A stretch of 64,000 bases of DNA, from the NCBI GenBank assembly GCA_964586595.1, contig CAZPHB010000001.1, positions 62,001 through 126,000 on the forward strand, written 5' to 3'. This document shows, one piece after another, positions 54,248 to 62,488 of this stretch; positions within the stretch are counted from its first letter, which is position 1; each line of letters begins with the position of its first letter. This DNA comes from REEB481 sp964586595. GTDB taxonomy: Bacteria; Bacteroidota; Bacteroidia; NS11-12g; UBA955. The translations under genes were made by a program, and so were the position numbers. The notes below the pieces were generated by a model that worked only from the letters and a program-made list of their open reading frames with translations, was not told the origin of the DNA and ran no database searches.

Positions 54248-55792
54248 TTAGGATTGAAACGTAAAGAGTATGCGACCGATGCCAATGACATCGCCGTTTT
54301 TTAAGGGATGTCCCTGATGCGGAGCAGACAGTCGCACTCCGTTCAGACTGGTGCCGTTGCTGCTGTTCAGGTCTATCAGAAAGAACTTACCTGCCACCAT
54401 TTGCTGGCTCATACCCGGACTGGAAGCAAAGCTGATTATGGCGTGTTTTCTTGAAATTCCGGCATCATCCAGTTTCAGAGTGCAATGGGCATCTCTGCCT
54501 ATGGTAAAATCTGATTCTGTGACCAGTATGGTATTTCCTGAAACGTCAATAAGTCGAGGCTGACGTGCCAGCGCATGCAACAATCTGTTGCGTTCCTGGT
54601 AGCGTTGCTGTTCTTCAAGTGCGCGCGATGCGGCTTCCTGTTTTACTTGTTCCTCGGCCCATCTTGTTTGTTGTAATTCAATGGCCTTTTCGGTTTCCAG
54701 CTTTACACGTTCCACTCGATCCAAAGTTTCTTTGCGCTGCCTGCGTAGGCGTTTGAACAGCAACCAGAGCCCCCAGAACACAGCAGCGACCAGTAAAAAG
54801 AGTAGCGCCCAGATCCAGGGATGTTTGTTCATCAGGTAAAGAATCCCCGGGGCCTTGAAGCGTATTCCGGCAGATTCGGTGCCGGTTACAATCAGGTCTG
54901 CCTGATGATAGGCGCCATCAGCGGCTGCGCTTGTGGTAAATTCGAATTGGTAATTCCGGCCTTTGCTGCGCGGAGTTATTGCCCTGAGCAATCGCTGAAC
55001 GGTACTGTCGCCTGACGCTGCATCATCCGGCAAAACCATTGCATGAAGGCCGTAGGTTTCTTCGGCAATACGTGAAAGGCTGTATTTCTCTGACATTCGC
55101 GGATAACGCATGGCATACAATGGGATATCCTTTCTTCTTCCCTTGGAAATCAACTCCGCATCGTCGTATTTATCGTTGTAGATATTACTGAATTCGGCGC
55201 TGAGGATGAATACGGCCGGAATGCTTTTGTTGTTCCTGCTGCTCATAAAACCGAAGGCTTCATCCAGCGCCTGATAAATTTCGGAGGCATGGTGCGCGCG
55301 CGCCGATGGCTGCGGCAGCGCAAGGGAATTAACCGCACTGATGAGCCGTTCAGTTTTGTTGGAAGCCTCTTTTTGCACCCACTGAAGCACGGTGCCGTTT
55401 GCCTGAGTCCAGTCGAAAATGGCCAGTCTGAAATAGCGCTTACCTCCTGCGAGTGCGGCGGTATTTCTTTTCAATAAATTAAGGAAATATCGGTTTTGTT
55501 CCTGCGCCTCCGGCCAGGGTTGATATTCCAAAAGTATCAGTGCATCCGTAGTATCGCTCCCGGCTGCTTTTGGCAATGCCGTGAGTTTGAACGGCAATTG
55601 GTTCCCGGCCTCCGTCAACTTGAAATCAGCAACTTCCTTTAAAGTGGGATTTCTGTCGTGAATGACCACACGCACATTGGGAAAGTCCACCGATTCAGCA
55701 GATTGCACATAAACCGGTTGCGCTTGGAGCAGGCTAGCTGCTCCGGCATTAAACCAAAGTAAAAGACAAAAAATGCGCCTCGATTTCAACAT
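54248..55792 (-). CDS. Membrane protein with N-terminal exported domain and C-terminal FHA domain
   Basis: 514 residues. A signal peptide (IFCLLLWFNAGAASLLQA) leads to an exported region of about 300 residues that includes a possible von Willebrand A-like strand-helix pattern (PAVFILSAEFSNIY ... KDIPLYAMRYP), without a clear MIDAS motif. A membrane helix (about 326-346, WIWALLFLLVAAVFWGL) is followed by a charged coiled coil (350-405) and a cytoplasmic FHA domain (425-510) with FTIGRDAHCTLKLDDAGISR and DLNSSNGTSLNG. It looks like a sensor that passes an outside signal to a phosphothreonine reader. Stop lies 4 bases before the phosphatase ATG. Confidence 0.8.
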   Translation of the reverse strand: MLKSRRIFCLLLWFNAGAASLLQAQPVYVQSAESVDFPNVRVVIHDRNPTLKEVADFKLTEAGNQLPFKLTALPKAAGSDTTDALILLEYQPWPEAQEQNRYFLNLLKRNTAALAGGKRYFRLAIFDWTQANGTVLQWVQKEASNKTERLISAVNSLALPQPSARAHHASEIYQALDEAFGFMSSRNNKSIPAVFILSAEFSNIYNDKYDDAELISKGRRKDIPLYAMRYPRMSEKYSLSRIAEETYGLHAMVLPDDAASGDSTVQRLLRAITPRSKGRNYQFEFTTSAAADGAYHQADLIVTGTESAGIRFKAPGILYLMNKHPWIWALLFLLVAAVFWGLWLLFKRLRRQRKETLDRVERVKLETEKAIELQQTRWAEEQVKQEAASRALEEQQRYQERNRLLHALARQPRLIDVSGNTILVTESDFTIGRDAHCTLKLDDAGISRKHAIISFASSPGMSQQMVAGKFFLIDLNSSNGTSLNGVRLSAPHQGHPLKNGDVIGIGRILFTFQS

Positions 55793-55800
55793 ACAGCGAA

Positions 55801-56397
55801 TCAGCGAATTGCACTGCGGAACAAGTAGAGGTGGTTCCCGAAGCGAAGCATATCGCCATCCTTCACCTCCATTGTACTTCCCGGTGCCAGTTCAACTTCA
55901 TTGATGTAGCTGGAATTGGAAGCAAGTTCATCCCTGAGGTAACAAGCATTATTTCGGAACAAAATAGTGGCATGATGTCCTGAAACAGAAGGATCCTGTA
56001 GCAGACAAACCGTACTGGAAGGATCTCTGCCTATCTTGTTCTGCCCTTCAAACAATCTGAAGTCCACGCCCATCTCATCGAGGGAAAAGGATACCAGCCA
56101 ACCGGTAAGTTTACGGGACAAAATCGGCTGTTTGTCGGCATCTTCGGAATGAACTTTTTTGCGGATGATGATGGTTCTGTCATCTGTATCCGCTGCAGGA
56201 GCACCTGAAGAAGGCAAATGCTCGATGATCGTTTTATCGGCATCTTCGTTATTAAAGACAGATGTTTGAGACAGGATTTCCGTTTTATCATCGGACACTG
56301 CGGGATTCTTTTTAGGCTCAGAGCAGATAGGACATTGCGTTTGCGATGCTGCGTAAAAATGGCCGGCAGGACAGGTTTTAAATGAGGGTTTATTCAT
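55801..56397 (-). CDS. Zinc-ribbon plus FHA domain protein
   Basis: Small soluble protein of 198 residues. The N terminus TCPAGHFYAASQTQCPICS has the spacing of a zinc site (Cys9, His13, Cys22, Cys25). A threonine-rich linker follows with DKTEILSQT, DKTIIEHL and DRTIIIRKK; the TEIL/TIIE-type threonines resemble phospho-sites that FHA domains bind, as in GarA-like proteins. The C-terminal FHA domain (about 110-195) shows KIGRDPSSTVCLLQDPSVSG and SNSSYINEVEL. I infer a phosphorylated adaptor; the domain calls are by motif only. Confidence 0.82.
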   Translation of the reverse strand: MNKPSFKTCPAGHFYAASQTQCPICSEPKKNPAVSDDKTEILSQTSVFNNEDADKTIIEHLPSSGAPAADTDDRTIIIRKKVHSEDADKQPILSRKLTGWLVSFSLDEMGVDFRLFEGQNKIGRDPSSTVCLLQDPSVSGHHATILFRNNACYLRDELASNSSYINEVELAPGSTMEVKDGDMLRFGNHLYLFRSAIR

Positions 56398-56432
56398 ATT
56401 GGTTGTATGCGCTTTTAATATTTTTCAAATCT

Positions 56433-57668
56433 CTATTTACTACAGGAATATCCATAATTTTTCTGCACATGGTTTTCGATACATGCAGCTCTTTGATGAC
56501 CGAATGGATGCGTGCTCAACAAACGGGCAAATTCAGGATTTGATTCTTTCGCTGCCATGCGGTTCCAGAATGAACGGATGGCACAGCCTTCGTAGCCGGC
56601 ATCAGCGGCAAGGTCAAGCCCATATAAATCGCAATATGTTTCTTCATCCTGATTAAAAGAAGCAGTGAATATTCCCTGAGCAAACAAGGCCAAACTCCCT
56701 AAAAAGTCACCGAGAAGTCCTTTCATTACCGCTTCTTTTTGAAGGTACTTTTTTATGTGTCCCAATTCATTATGAAACATTTCATGACCAATCACACAGG
56801 CCAATTCATTGTCATTAATCATGGAGTCTAAAATCGCCTTAGTGATGAAAACATACCCACCTGCGGTAAAAGCGTTTACTTCATCTGCTTTAATCACATA
56901 GAATTTATAGTTAAAGCGACGATCTTTACCCAGGGTAAGAATCAATTGTTCCGAAACCCGCTGAACCCTTTCAACCTCAGCGCCTTTTCCTATGATGGTG
57001 TAATTCTTCTTTACATCCTTGAATACCTCCTCACCAACTTTCACTTCTTCGTCATGACTTATATCCGGATTAATCTTCTTGATGAGGTTTTCTTCCATGT
57101 CATTACCGGTGTTTATCGCACCATCAATGGCGTTTCCCTGGTTCAGACAGGAAACGTCGTAGGATCTTTTCTTTCTCACCTTGGGTTTATTGCTTTGTTT
57201 CGAACCTGCTGTGTCTGATGTTACATGCGAAGAAGAATCTCTTCCCAATACCCGATTCATGGTTGTTTTACCGCTTTCGCTGACTAACAACCAGGAAAGG
57301 AGTAAAAAGAATAGAAATACACCTGAAATGATTACAATCCGAACATTTTGTTTCCTCCTAGATCCTGCATTTTCCTGAATAACCGGAGCCTCGTTCAATG
57401 TTTCTTTTTTTGTTGGCTCCAATGGGGCAAGCAATGCTTCCTCCCAATCAAATTGAAAGGAACCCAACAAAACTTTATCTCCCTGGATTAAACGGCAGGC
57501 TTTTGAGATACGATTGTTGTTGACGTAGGTTCCGTTACTGGAATTGAGGTCTTCTATATACACAAAACCATCATCGCGTATGCTGATTATGGCATGCACT
57601 GATGAAACTGATGCATGCGCAATCGCGATATCGTTATCCTGATTTCTACCTATTTTATATTGATACAT
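56433..57668 (-). CDS. FHA domain membrane protein with M48-type metalloprotease domain
   Basis: 411 residues. FHA domain at 1-75 (YKIGRNQDNDIAIAHASVSS, DLNSSNGTYVNNNRI), linker, a membrane helix at about 110-130 (VRIVIISGVFLFFLLLSWLL), then an M48-like metallopeptidase domain. The zinc motif is HEMFH at 295-299 (IGHEMFHNELGHI), preceded by FTAGGYVFITKAIL and followed by the likely third ligand in QDEETYCDLYGLDLA. The protease would lie outside the cytoplasm if the FHA domain is inside, joining phospho-recognition to proteolysis across the membrane. Gene 3 bases after the ABC transporter gene. Confidence 0.85.
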   Translation of the reverse strand: MYQYKIGRNQDNDIAIAHASVSSVHAIISIRDDGFVYIEDLNSSNGTYVNNNRISKACRLIQGDKVLLGSFQFDWEEALLAPLEPTKKETLNEAPVIQENAGSRRKQNVRIVIISGVFLFFLLLSWLLVSESGKTTMNRVLGRDSSSHVTSDTAGSKQSNKPKVRKKRSYDVSCLNQGNAIDGAINTGNDMEENLIKKINPDISHDEEVKVGEEVFKDVKKNYTIIGKGAEVERVQRVSEQLILTLGKDRRFNYKFYVIKADEVNAFTAGGYVFITKAILDSMINDNELACVIGHEMFHNELGHIKKYLQKEAVMKGLLGDFLGSLALFAQGIFTASFNQDEETYCDLYGLDLAADAGYEGCAIRSFWNRMAAKESNPEFARLLSTHPFGHQRAACIENHVQKNYGYSCSK

Positions 57669-57671
57669 GAA

Positions 57672-59999
57672 TTACTGCCTTTGATTTAAAATTCGGTTCA
57701 AACCTATAAATAAGAGCAGGAGCAGCAATAAATCCAGGAGCAACAGCATCCCCGTATTTACCTGTAACCGGTCAAAAAACTTGGCCGTGTGTTCATAATT
57801 CAATTGAGTTCTGAGCGGGTTCATGAACGTACCGGCTCTATCTGCATCCTGAATTCTGCCCAGCCCTTCAGTGCCCCATCGCCCAAAAGTGAAACCGCTG
57901 AGGTATGTTGTGATGTTGTTGATAGGAGCCACAATACCGGCCAATAATATCTGAGGCATCATGGCTACCGGAAGAATGGTCATCACTTCCTCTGTATTGT
58001 TGCTCCATGCAGAAAGCACCAAACCGAAGAGTACTGCCGAAGAAGATACCAGCCACAGATAGCCCAGCGTTGCCGGAAAGTCTTTCATTTCCGAACCATA
58101 ATTCCATTGTAACAACCCAACAAACAGCAGTAATTGTATCAACAAAATGCCACCTAATACCAGCCATTTTGAAAGGAAATAATTGAATTGTATCATGTTG
58201 TAGCGCATTTCTCTTCGGAAGATGGCGCGCTCTCCCACAATTTCCCGGGCTGAGTTGCTCATGCCAAACCAGATGGCGGCAATGGTCATCATGAACAACA
58301 TGCCGGTATTCCCTACCAGGGTTTCTTTGCCATTCGCCCCCATCACCGGTTCCACCATATGCGAAAAGACCAGCATGATAAGCACGGCAATCAACAAGGG
58401 TTGCAGCATCATCAACACCACATTAGTCACATTACTGATTTTCACATGCGCATAGCGCAGCAACAACCATTTGAGCTGGCGGAAGACCCCTGATTTTTGT
58501 TCCCTGCGCTCAATGAGGGAAATGGAAGGTTCATCGGAATCCCTGCCCCGATTCCATCTTCTGTAGTAATCTGCGGCACGGTTTTTTTCCGACATCAGCG
58601 CATATACCTCAATCAGGTTTTGTGTTCCGAAATATGACGCTACCTCTTCATGAGGGCCGTCGTACACCAGATATCCATTGGCACCAATAAACACCAGCCG
58701 ATCGGCAGACCCTAAATCTTCGGGCTTATGGGTAACCATGACTACGGTGGTGCCACGGGAACATAAATCACGCAGGCAGCGCAAAAAATCACCTACCGTT
58801 TCCGGATCCAAGGGACTGGTGGGTTCATCCAGAAAAAGGATGGAAGGTCTGCTGAGCAACTCCACAGCAATGGAAACGCGTTTTCGCTGACCGCCGCTGA
58901 GCCTTTGCACCCTGGTGCCGCGAATGACGGGATCACTGATTTTCAGCGCTTCCAGCACTTCTGTAATTCGTTCACGAATACTTTCTTCCGAAGCTTGGTC
59001 AGCAAGCCTGAGGCGAGCAGCGTAATACAGCGTCTGATCCACAGTAAGTTCCGGATGTACAATGTCATCTTGTGGAACATAACCAATGTTTTGCTTCAGC
59101 AAGTTGTAATATTGGTTTAGCTCTAGTCCGAACAGGTAGATGGAACCTCCACTGGCGGGTTCGTCGCCATTAAGCGCTTTCAGGAGTGTGGACTTTCCGC
59201 AGCCGCTCGGGCCCATTAAGGCCACCATCTCGCCTTGTCCCAAAGACAAGCGAATATTATGCAGGGCCGTATAACCATTCTTGTAAATTTTAAACACATT
59301 CACTGCCTGAAGTGCGGGTTCCAGCTTCAGGTTGCGTGTTGCCTGTTGCAGGGAAAAGGCATGCAAGCCAATAAAAACAACATCGCTTGGCCTTAATTCA
59401 TGACGACCTTTAATGCGTTTTTGGTTTACAAAAGTTCCGTTGGTGCTGCCCAGATCTTCCAGGAAGTAGGAACTGTCGCTGCGATATATCCGCGCATGCT
59501 TGCGGGAAACGGCCTGATCCGGCAGCACTATATCACATTCCGGACTGCGGCCAATGACAATTTCCTGCCGTTGTTGCAACAAATCCAACAGGCCGTTTGC
59601 GCCCGACTTTGTGGCTTTATTTTTTGTGCCGGAATCTTGCGCAGGCGCAATAACGTACTGGAACTGTAAACTTGTTTTACTGGTTAATACCAGTTGCTGT
59701 TCCGGTTGCCAGGCTACTTTCCTGTTGGGCTCGAGCCTTTGCCGGTTTAAAAATGAGCCGTTGCGGCTGTTTAAATCTGTAACCCAAACCTCTCGTCCGT
59801 CATACTCTATCAACAAGTGCCGTCTGGATAAATGCGCATCCGGAATGCTGATGCCATGCTGCGGAGCAATGGCCCTGCCCAACTCGAGGCGCACACCCGG
59901 TGAAAGGTCTATGCGCTGCTCAAAAGCCTCTGATTTAATGTAAATCTGCACCACCTGTGAGGGGCAAATTAACACGTGGTTTTTAATCTTAAAACACAT
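57672..59999 (-). CDS. ABC exporter with two N-terminal FHA domains (ABCG-like)
   Basis: 775 residues with transporter and readers in one chain. FHA1 (about 30-105) has LELGRAIAP, LSRRHLLIEY and DLNSRNGSFLN; FHA2 (about 145-215) has IVIGRSPECDIVLP, VSRKHARIY and DLGSTNGTFVN. The ATPase domain has Walker A LMGPSGCGKSTLL (262-274), signature RLSGGQRKRV, Walker B ILFLDEPTSPLD and the switch His in VMVTHKPED. About six membrane helices follow (525-775). The order FHA-FHA-ATPase-membrane is that of M. tuberculosis Rv1747, regulated by the kinase PknF. First gene of the six-gene run; substrate unknown. Confidence 0.9.
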   Translation of the reverse strand: MCFKIKNHVLICPSQVVQIYIKSEAFEQRIDLSPGVRLELGRAIAPQHGISIPDAHLSRRHLLIEYDGREVWVTDLNSRNGSFLNRQRLEPNRKVAWQPEQQLVLTSKTSLQFQYVIAPAQDSGTKNKATKSGANGLLDLLQQRQEIVIGRSPECDIVLPDQAVSRKHARIYRSDSSYFLEDLGSTNGTFVNQKRIKGRHELRPSDVVFIGLHAFSLQQATRNLKLEPALQAVNVFKIYKNGYTALHNIRLSLGQGEMVALMGPSGCGKSTLLKALNGDEPASGGSIYLFGLELNQYYNLLKQNIGYVPQDDIVHPELTVDQTLYYAARLRLADQASEESIRERITEVLEALKISDPVIRGTRVQRLSGGQRKRVSIAVELLSRPSILFLDEPTSPLDPETVGDFLRCLRDLCSRGTTVVMVTHKPEDLGSADRLVFIGANGYLVYDGPHEEVASYFGTQNLIEVYALMSEKNRAADYYRRWNRGRDSDEPSISLIERREQKSGVFRQLKWLLLRYAHVKISNVTNVVLMMLQPLLIAVLIMLVFSHMVEPVMGANGKETLVGNTGMLFMMTIAAIWFGMSNSAREIVGERAIFRREMRYNMIQFNYFLSKWLVLGGILLIQLLLFVGLLQWNYGSEMKDFPATLGYLWLVSSSAVLFGLVLSAWSNNTEEVMTILPVAMMPQILLAGIVAPINNITTYLSGFTFGRWGTEGLGRIQDADRAGTFMNPLRTQLNYEHTAKFFDRLQVNTGMLLLLDLLLLLLLFIGLNRILNQRQ

Positions 60000-60188
60000 T
60001 AAAATGAAATTCTGTTAAACAAGACCCCGTTCATCTTTCTTAACTTCCCATAAATCAGACGATTAGATAATTTTGAATATTATCTTAAACATTATAGAAT
60101 CAACTATTATTTCCAATTTTGTTAGTTTCAAAAGCTCCCCACCGCTCATTGCGGACACAACTCGGTAGTGGCAAGAAATATGTCCTTA

Positions 60189-60230
60189 GACAAGCTTCAC
60201 CGAGGCTATGCTCGGTACTTTCAGCCCGGG
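60189..60230. repeat. Direct repeat, copy 1
   Basis: Bases 60189-60217 are identical to 60662-60690 (29 of 29); after a one-base indel the next 13 bases also match. It contains the palindrome ACCGAG-GCTATG-CTCGGT (60199-60216). Confidence 0.8.
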
Positions 60231-60499
60231 TCTCCATCCTGTCACCCGGGACTCCCTACGGTCGCAGGATGACAGAGGCGTCAGGGTAGGCGGATTGTCC
60301 ATGTTCTCTCTCAATAGCCACAGCAAAAGGAGCGGCCTATAAGGCTGGAAGGTTGGGAGCGCTGCAAGAAGGTGCTAAATGCAAAGGAAGCTCCGAGCCT
60401 GAGAGGAGATCACCTGCAGCCCTTCGGCATCGCTCAGGGTAACACATTCGGTTGGTTACAAGTGTGCACCGTATCATCCTTTTCAGCCTTGATTTTTTG

Positions 60500-60527
60500 C
60501 TTACTTTTTCATCAAGGAAAAAGTAAG
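60500..60527. repeat. Strong inverted repeat (hairpin)
   Basis: CTTACTTTTTC (60500-60510) and GAAAAAGTAAG (60517-60527) are perfect complements around a 6-base loop. No gene lies next to it, so it looks like a repetitive palindromic element rather than a terminator. Confidence 0.6.
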
Positions 60528-60661
60528 AGAAAAAAGGTGGTTAGTGAATTTTTCATAGTTCGTGCAACATCAAAACATTTTTTGTGGCTTCCCCGAGGCT
60601 CCCCGCTTCGCAAGCTCGCGGGGCAGGCAGAATGTGGTTCGTGGTTCGACAAGCTCACCAT

Positions 60662-60744
60662 GACAAGCTTCACCGAGGCTATGCTCGGTAACTTTCAGCC
60701 CGGGACTCCCTGCGGTCGCCCGGAACTTTCAGCACCATGACAAG
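60662..60744. repeat. Direct repeat copy 2 joined to the dispersed repeat
   Basis: 60662-60704 matches 60189-60230; 60699-60744 matches the blocks at 51461-51513 left of the FHA cluster (CCCGGGACT, TCGCCCGG, CAGCACCATGAC). Confidence 0.7.
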
Positions 60745-60797
60745 CCAAGCATGTCCCTCGGCAGGCTCGGGATGACAAGAATTACAAACAATTCGTT

Positions 60798-61304
60798 TTA
60801 CCCCAACTCCACCAACTCACTCGAACGCAGTCGGGTGTCGTAGAGGGCGGCGGTGGGTGTGCCAAAAACGCCGGCTACTTCGCCCGGGTTCAGGAAGAGG
60901 CAACTTCCGAAGCGCTGCTTTTCCGCCTTGTGGGTATGTCCGGCGAAAACCGCATCGAACCAGCCGGTGCGGGCCAGCGGAATGGCATAAAACGGATAAT
61001 GCGTGATGCAGATGCGCACGCCGTCCAGGTTGATGAGCTGCTGCTCGTCGCCTCCGTATTCGCCATATATCCGGAATTGAGGATTGCCGGCCACGGCACG
61101 CGTGATGGCGAAGCGGTCGCCGTCGTTGTTGCCGTACACCGCATGCACGGGCCCGTTCCATTCCGCCAGCCGGCGGGCACTGAACGGGGAACAGAAATCG
61201 CCGCAAAACACCAGTTCCTGCGCGCCGCGTTCCCGAAAAAGTTCCAGGGCACGGTCCAGGTGCTGCAGGTTGTCGTGTATATCAGACAGAATGCCGATGA
61301 TCAT
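60798..61304 (-). CDS. YfcE/MJ0936-family metallophosphoesterase
   Basis: Small di-metal phosphoesterase of 168 residues. The calcineurin-like motifs are complete: IGILSDIHDN (Asp, His), FCGDFCS (Asp), YGNNDGDRF (Asn), CITHYPFYA (His) and FAGHTHKAE (Gly-His-x-His). The start at the ATG at 61302-61304 puts the first metal motif at the N terminus as in the family; the frame runs on upstream but that part is antisense to the ferredoxin gene. Such enzymes hydrolyse phosphodiesters; the natural substrate is often unknown. Confidence 0.88.
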   Translation of the reverse strand: MIIGILSDIHDNLQHLDRALELFRERGAQELVFCGDFCSPFSARRLAEWNGPVHAVYGNNDGDRFAITRAVAGNPQFRIYGEYGGDEQQLINLDGVRICITHYPFYAIPLARTGWFDAVFAGHTHKAEKQRFGSCLFLNPGEVAGVFGTPTAALYDTRLRSSELVELG

Positions 61305-61349
61305 GAAAGAAGGGTAGCTAAGTTGCCGCAAAATAACCACGGAGCGGAG

Positions 61350-61357
61350 TAATTTTG
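61350..61357 (+). promoter_or_regulatory. Candidate -7 box (TAATTTTG) of the ferredoxin gene
   Basis: Exact TAnnTTTG match, ending 25 bases before the ATG at 61383, within the short divergent gap. A TTG lies 24 bases upstream, longer than the usual spacing. Confidence 0.4.
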
Positions 61358-61382
61358 CAGACGATTTTTCGACTGAAGTCTT

Positions 61383-61730
61383 ATGGCCATTATCATCACC
61401 GATGAATGCATCAACTGCGGCGCCTGCGAGCCGGAATGCCCCAACCACGCCATCTATGAAGCGGGTGTAGACTGGGCCATCGCCGACGGCAATACCGTAA
61501 GTGGCAACTATACCCTGCTGAACGGCAATATTGTGGACGCCCATGCCAAACAAGGTCCCATCAGCAATGAAGTTTATTATATTGTTCCCGACAAATGCAC
61601 CGAGTGCATCGGCTTCCATGAAGAGCCACAATGTGCGGCCGTTTGTCCGGTAGATTGCTGCGTTCCCGATCCCGACCACCGGGAATCTGAAGAAGACCTG
61701 CTTGCGCGCAAGGAGCGTTTACACCTTTGA
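61383..61730 (+). CDS. 4Fe-4S ferredoxin
   Basis: Small electron carrier, 115 residues, with two cluster-binding motifs. The N-terminal one is CINCGACEPECP (C-x2-C-x2-C-x3-C-P); the C-terminal one is CTECIGFHEEPQCAAVCP, with a long spacer between its second and third cysteines as in YfhL/Fdx-type ferredoxins. About 40 residues separate them. The stop overlaps the ATG of the peptidase gene (TGATG). The redox partner is unknown. Confidence 0.9.
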   Translation: MAIIITDECINCGACEPECPNHAIYEAGVDWAIADGNTVSGNYTLLNGNIVDAHAKQGPISNEVYYIVPDKCTECIGFHEEPQCAAVCPVDCCVPDPDHRESEEDLLARKERLHL

Positions 61731-62470
61731 TGGCTGCTGTTTTGCGCTGCTGCATTTCCTGGGCGCCCATTCGGAAGGAAGCCGACAGCCGCAGCGAAAT
61801 GGTCAGCTCCCTGCTGTTTGGGGAAGGTGCTGAAGTTCTGGAAACCTCCGGCGACTGGTTCTTCGTAGAAACCCTGTTTGACCATTACCGAGGCTGGATC
61901 AGCAAAGCGCAAACGGAAGCAACGGAAAACACCTCCCCGCTTCATGTAGTCCGGGAAGCATTGCACCTGAACAACGGTAGACATCGGTTTTATCTTCCCG
62001 CAGGAAGTGAAATTCCGGAAGGCGCAACGGTGCGCATCGGCGAAGAAACCTATCCCCTGCCGGATCTTACTTATACACCCATGATGTCAGTGCGCAGCCA
62101 GATGTTGGAGGAAGCGCGGAACTGGATGGGCGCTCCTTACCTCTGGGGCGGCAGAACCATCTGGGGCTGCGATTGCTCCGGATTCGTGCAGGTGCTGGCC
62201 AAAATACACGGCATCAGTTTGCCGCGCGATGCCTCACAGCAGGTTTCCTGCGGAAAGGAAGTTGCCTTCGAGCAGCAACATCCGGGCGATTTGGCCTTCT
62301 TTCACAACGAACAGGGCGCCATTGTGCACGTGGGCATCTGCACCGGAGGCCACAGCATCATCCATGCCAGCGGTCAGGTGCGGGAAGACATGCTCGATGA
62401 GCGCGGCATCTTCCACGAAAACGAAAACCGCTACACCCACCGACTGCACAGCATCAGAAGCATCATTTAA
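61730..62470 (+). CDS. NlpC/P60-family cell-wall endopeptidase with SH3-like domains
   Basis: Cysteine peptidase that cuts peptidoglycan stem peptides. Residues 1 to about 120 are SH3b-like (LFGEGAEVLETSGDWFFVET ending in GWISKAQ); the NlpC/P60 domain follows with catalytic Cys in WGCDCSGFVQVLAK and His in AIVHVGICTGGHSI, plus HPGDLAFF. The start is the ATG at 61730 in the ferredoxin stop. No signal peptide is evident, so it may act on recycled muropeptides, like similar gamma-D-Glu-diamino acid peptidases. Confidence 0.88.
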   Translation: MAAVLRCCISWAPIRKEADSRSEMVSSLLFGEGAEVLETSGDWFFVETLFDHYRGWISKAQTEATENTSPLHVVREALHLNNGRHRFYLPAGSEIPEGATVRIGEETYPLPDLTYTPMMSVRSQMLEEARNWMGAPYLWGGRTIWGCDCSGFVQVLAKIHGISLPRDASQQVSCGKEVAFEQQHPGDLAFFHNEQGAIVHVGICTGGHSIIHASGQVREDMLDERGIFHENENRYTHRLHSIRSII

Positions 62471-62488
62471 CAGAAAAGAAAGCCATCC

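Larger units (their letters stand above)
60000..60797. other. Non-coding, repeat-rich region
   Basis: About 800 bases with no supported gene. The first 170 bases are AT-rich and may carry the promoter of the FHA cluster, although no exact minus-strand -7 box was found. The rest contains several short repeats and palindromes, listed separately. A 122-codon plus-strand frame at 60372-60740 runs through these repeats and is not credible as a gene. Confidence 0.55.

Noticed and set aside
51734..59999. Type VI secretion post-translational regulon (PpkA-PppA-Fha)
   Set aside because: Kinase, phosphatase and FHA proteins are shared with that regulon, but no Tss/Hcp/VgrG genes are present and the ABC exporter and M48 protease do not belong to it.
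60372..60740. 122-codon plus-strand open frame
   Set aside because: It runs through the direct repeat and a hairpin, has no recognisable domain, and its composition follows the repeats.
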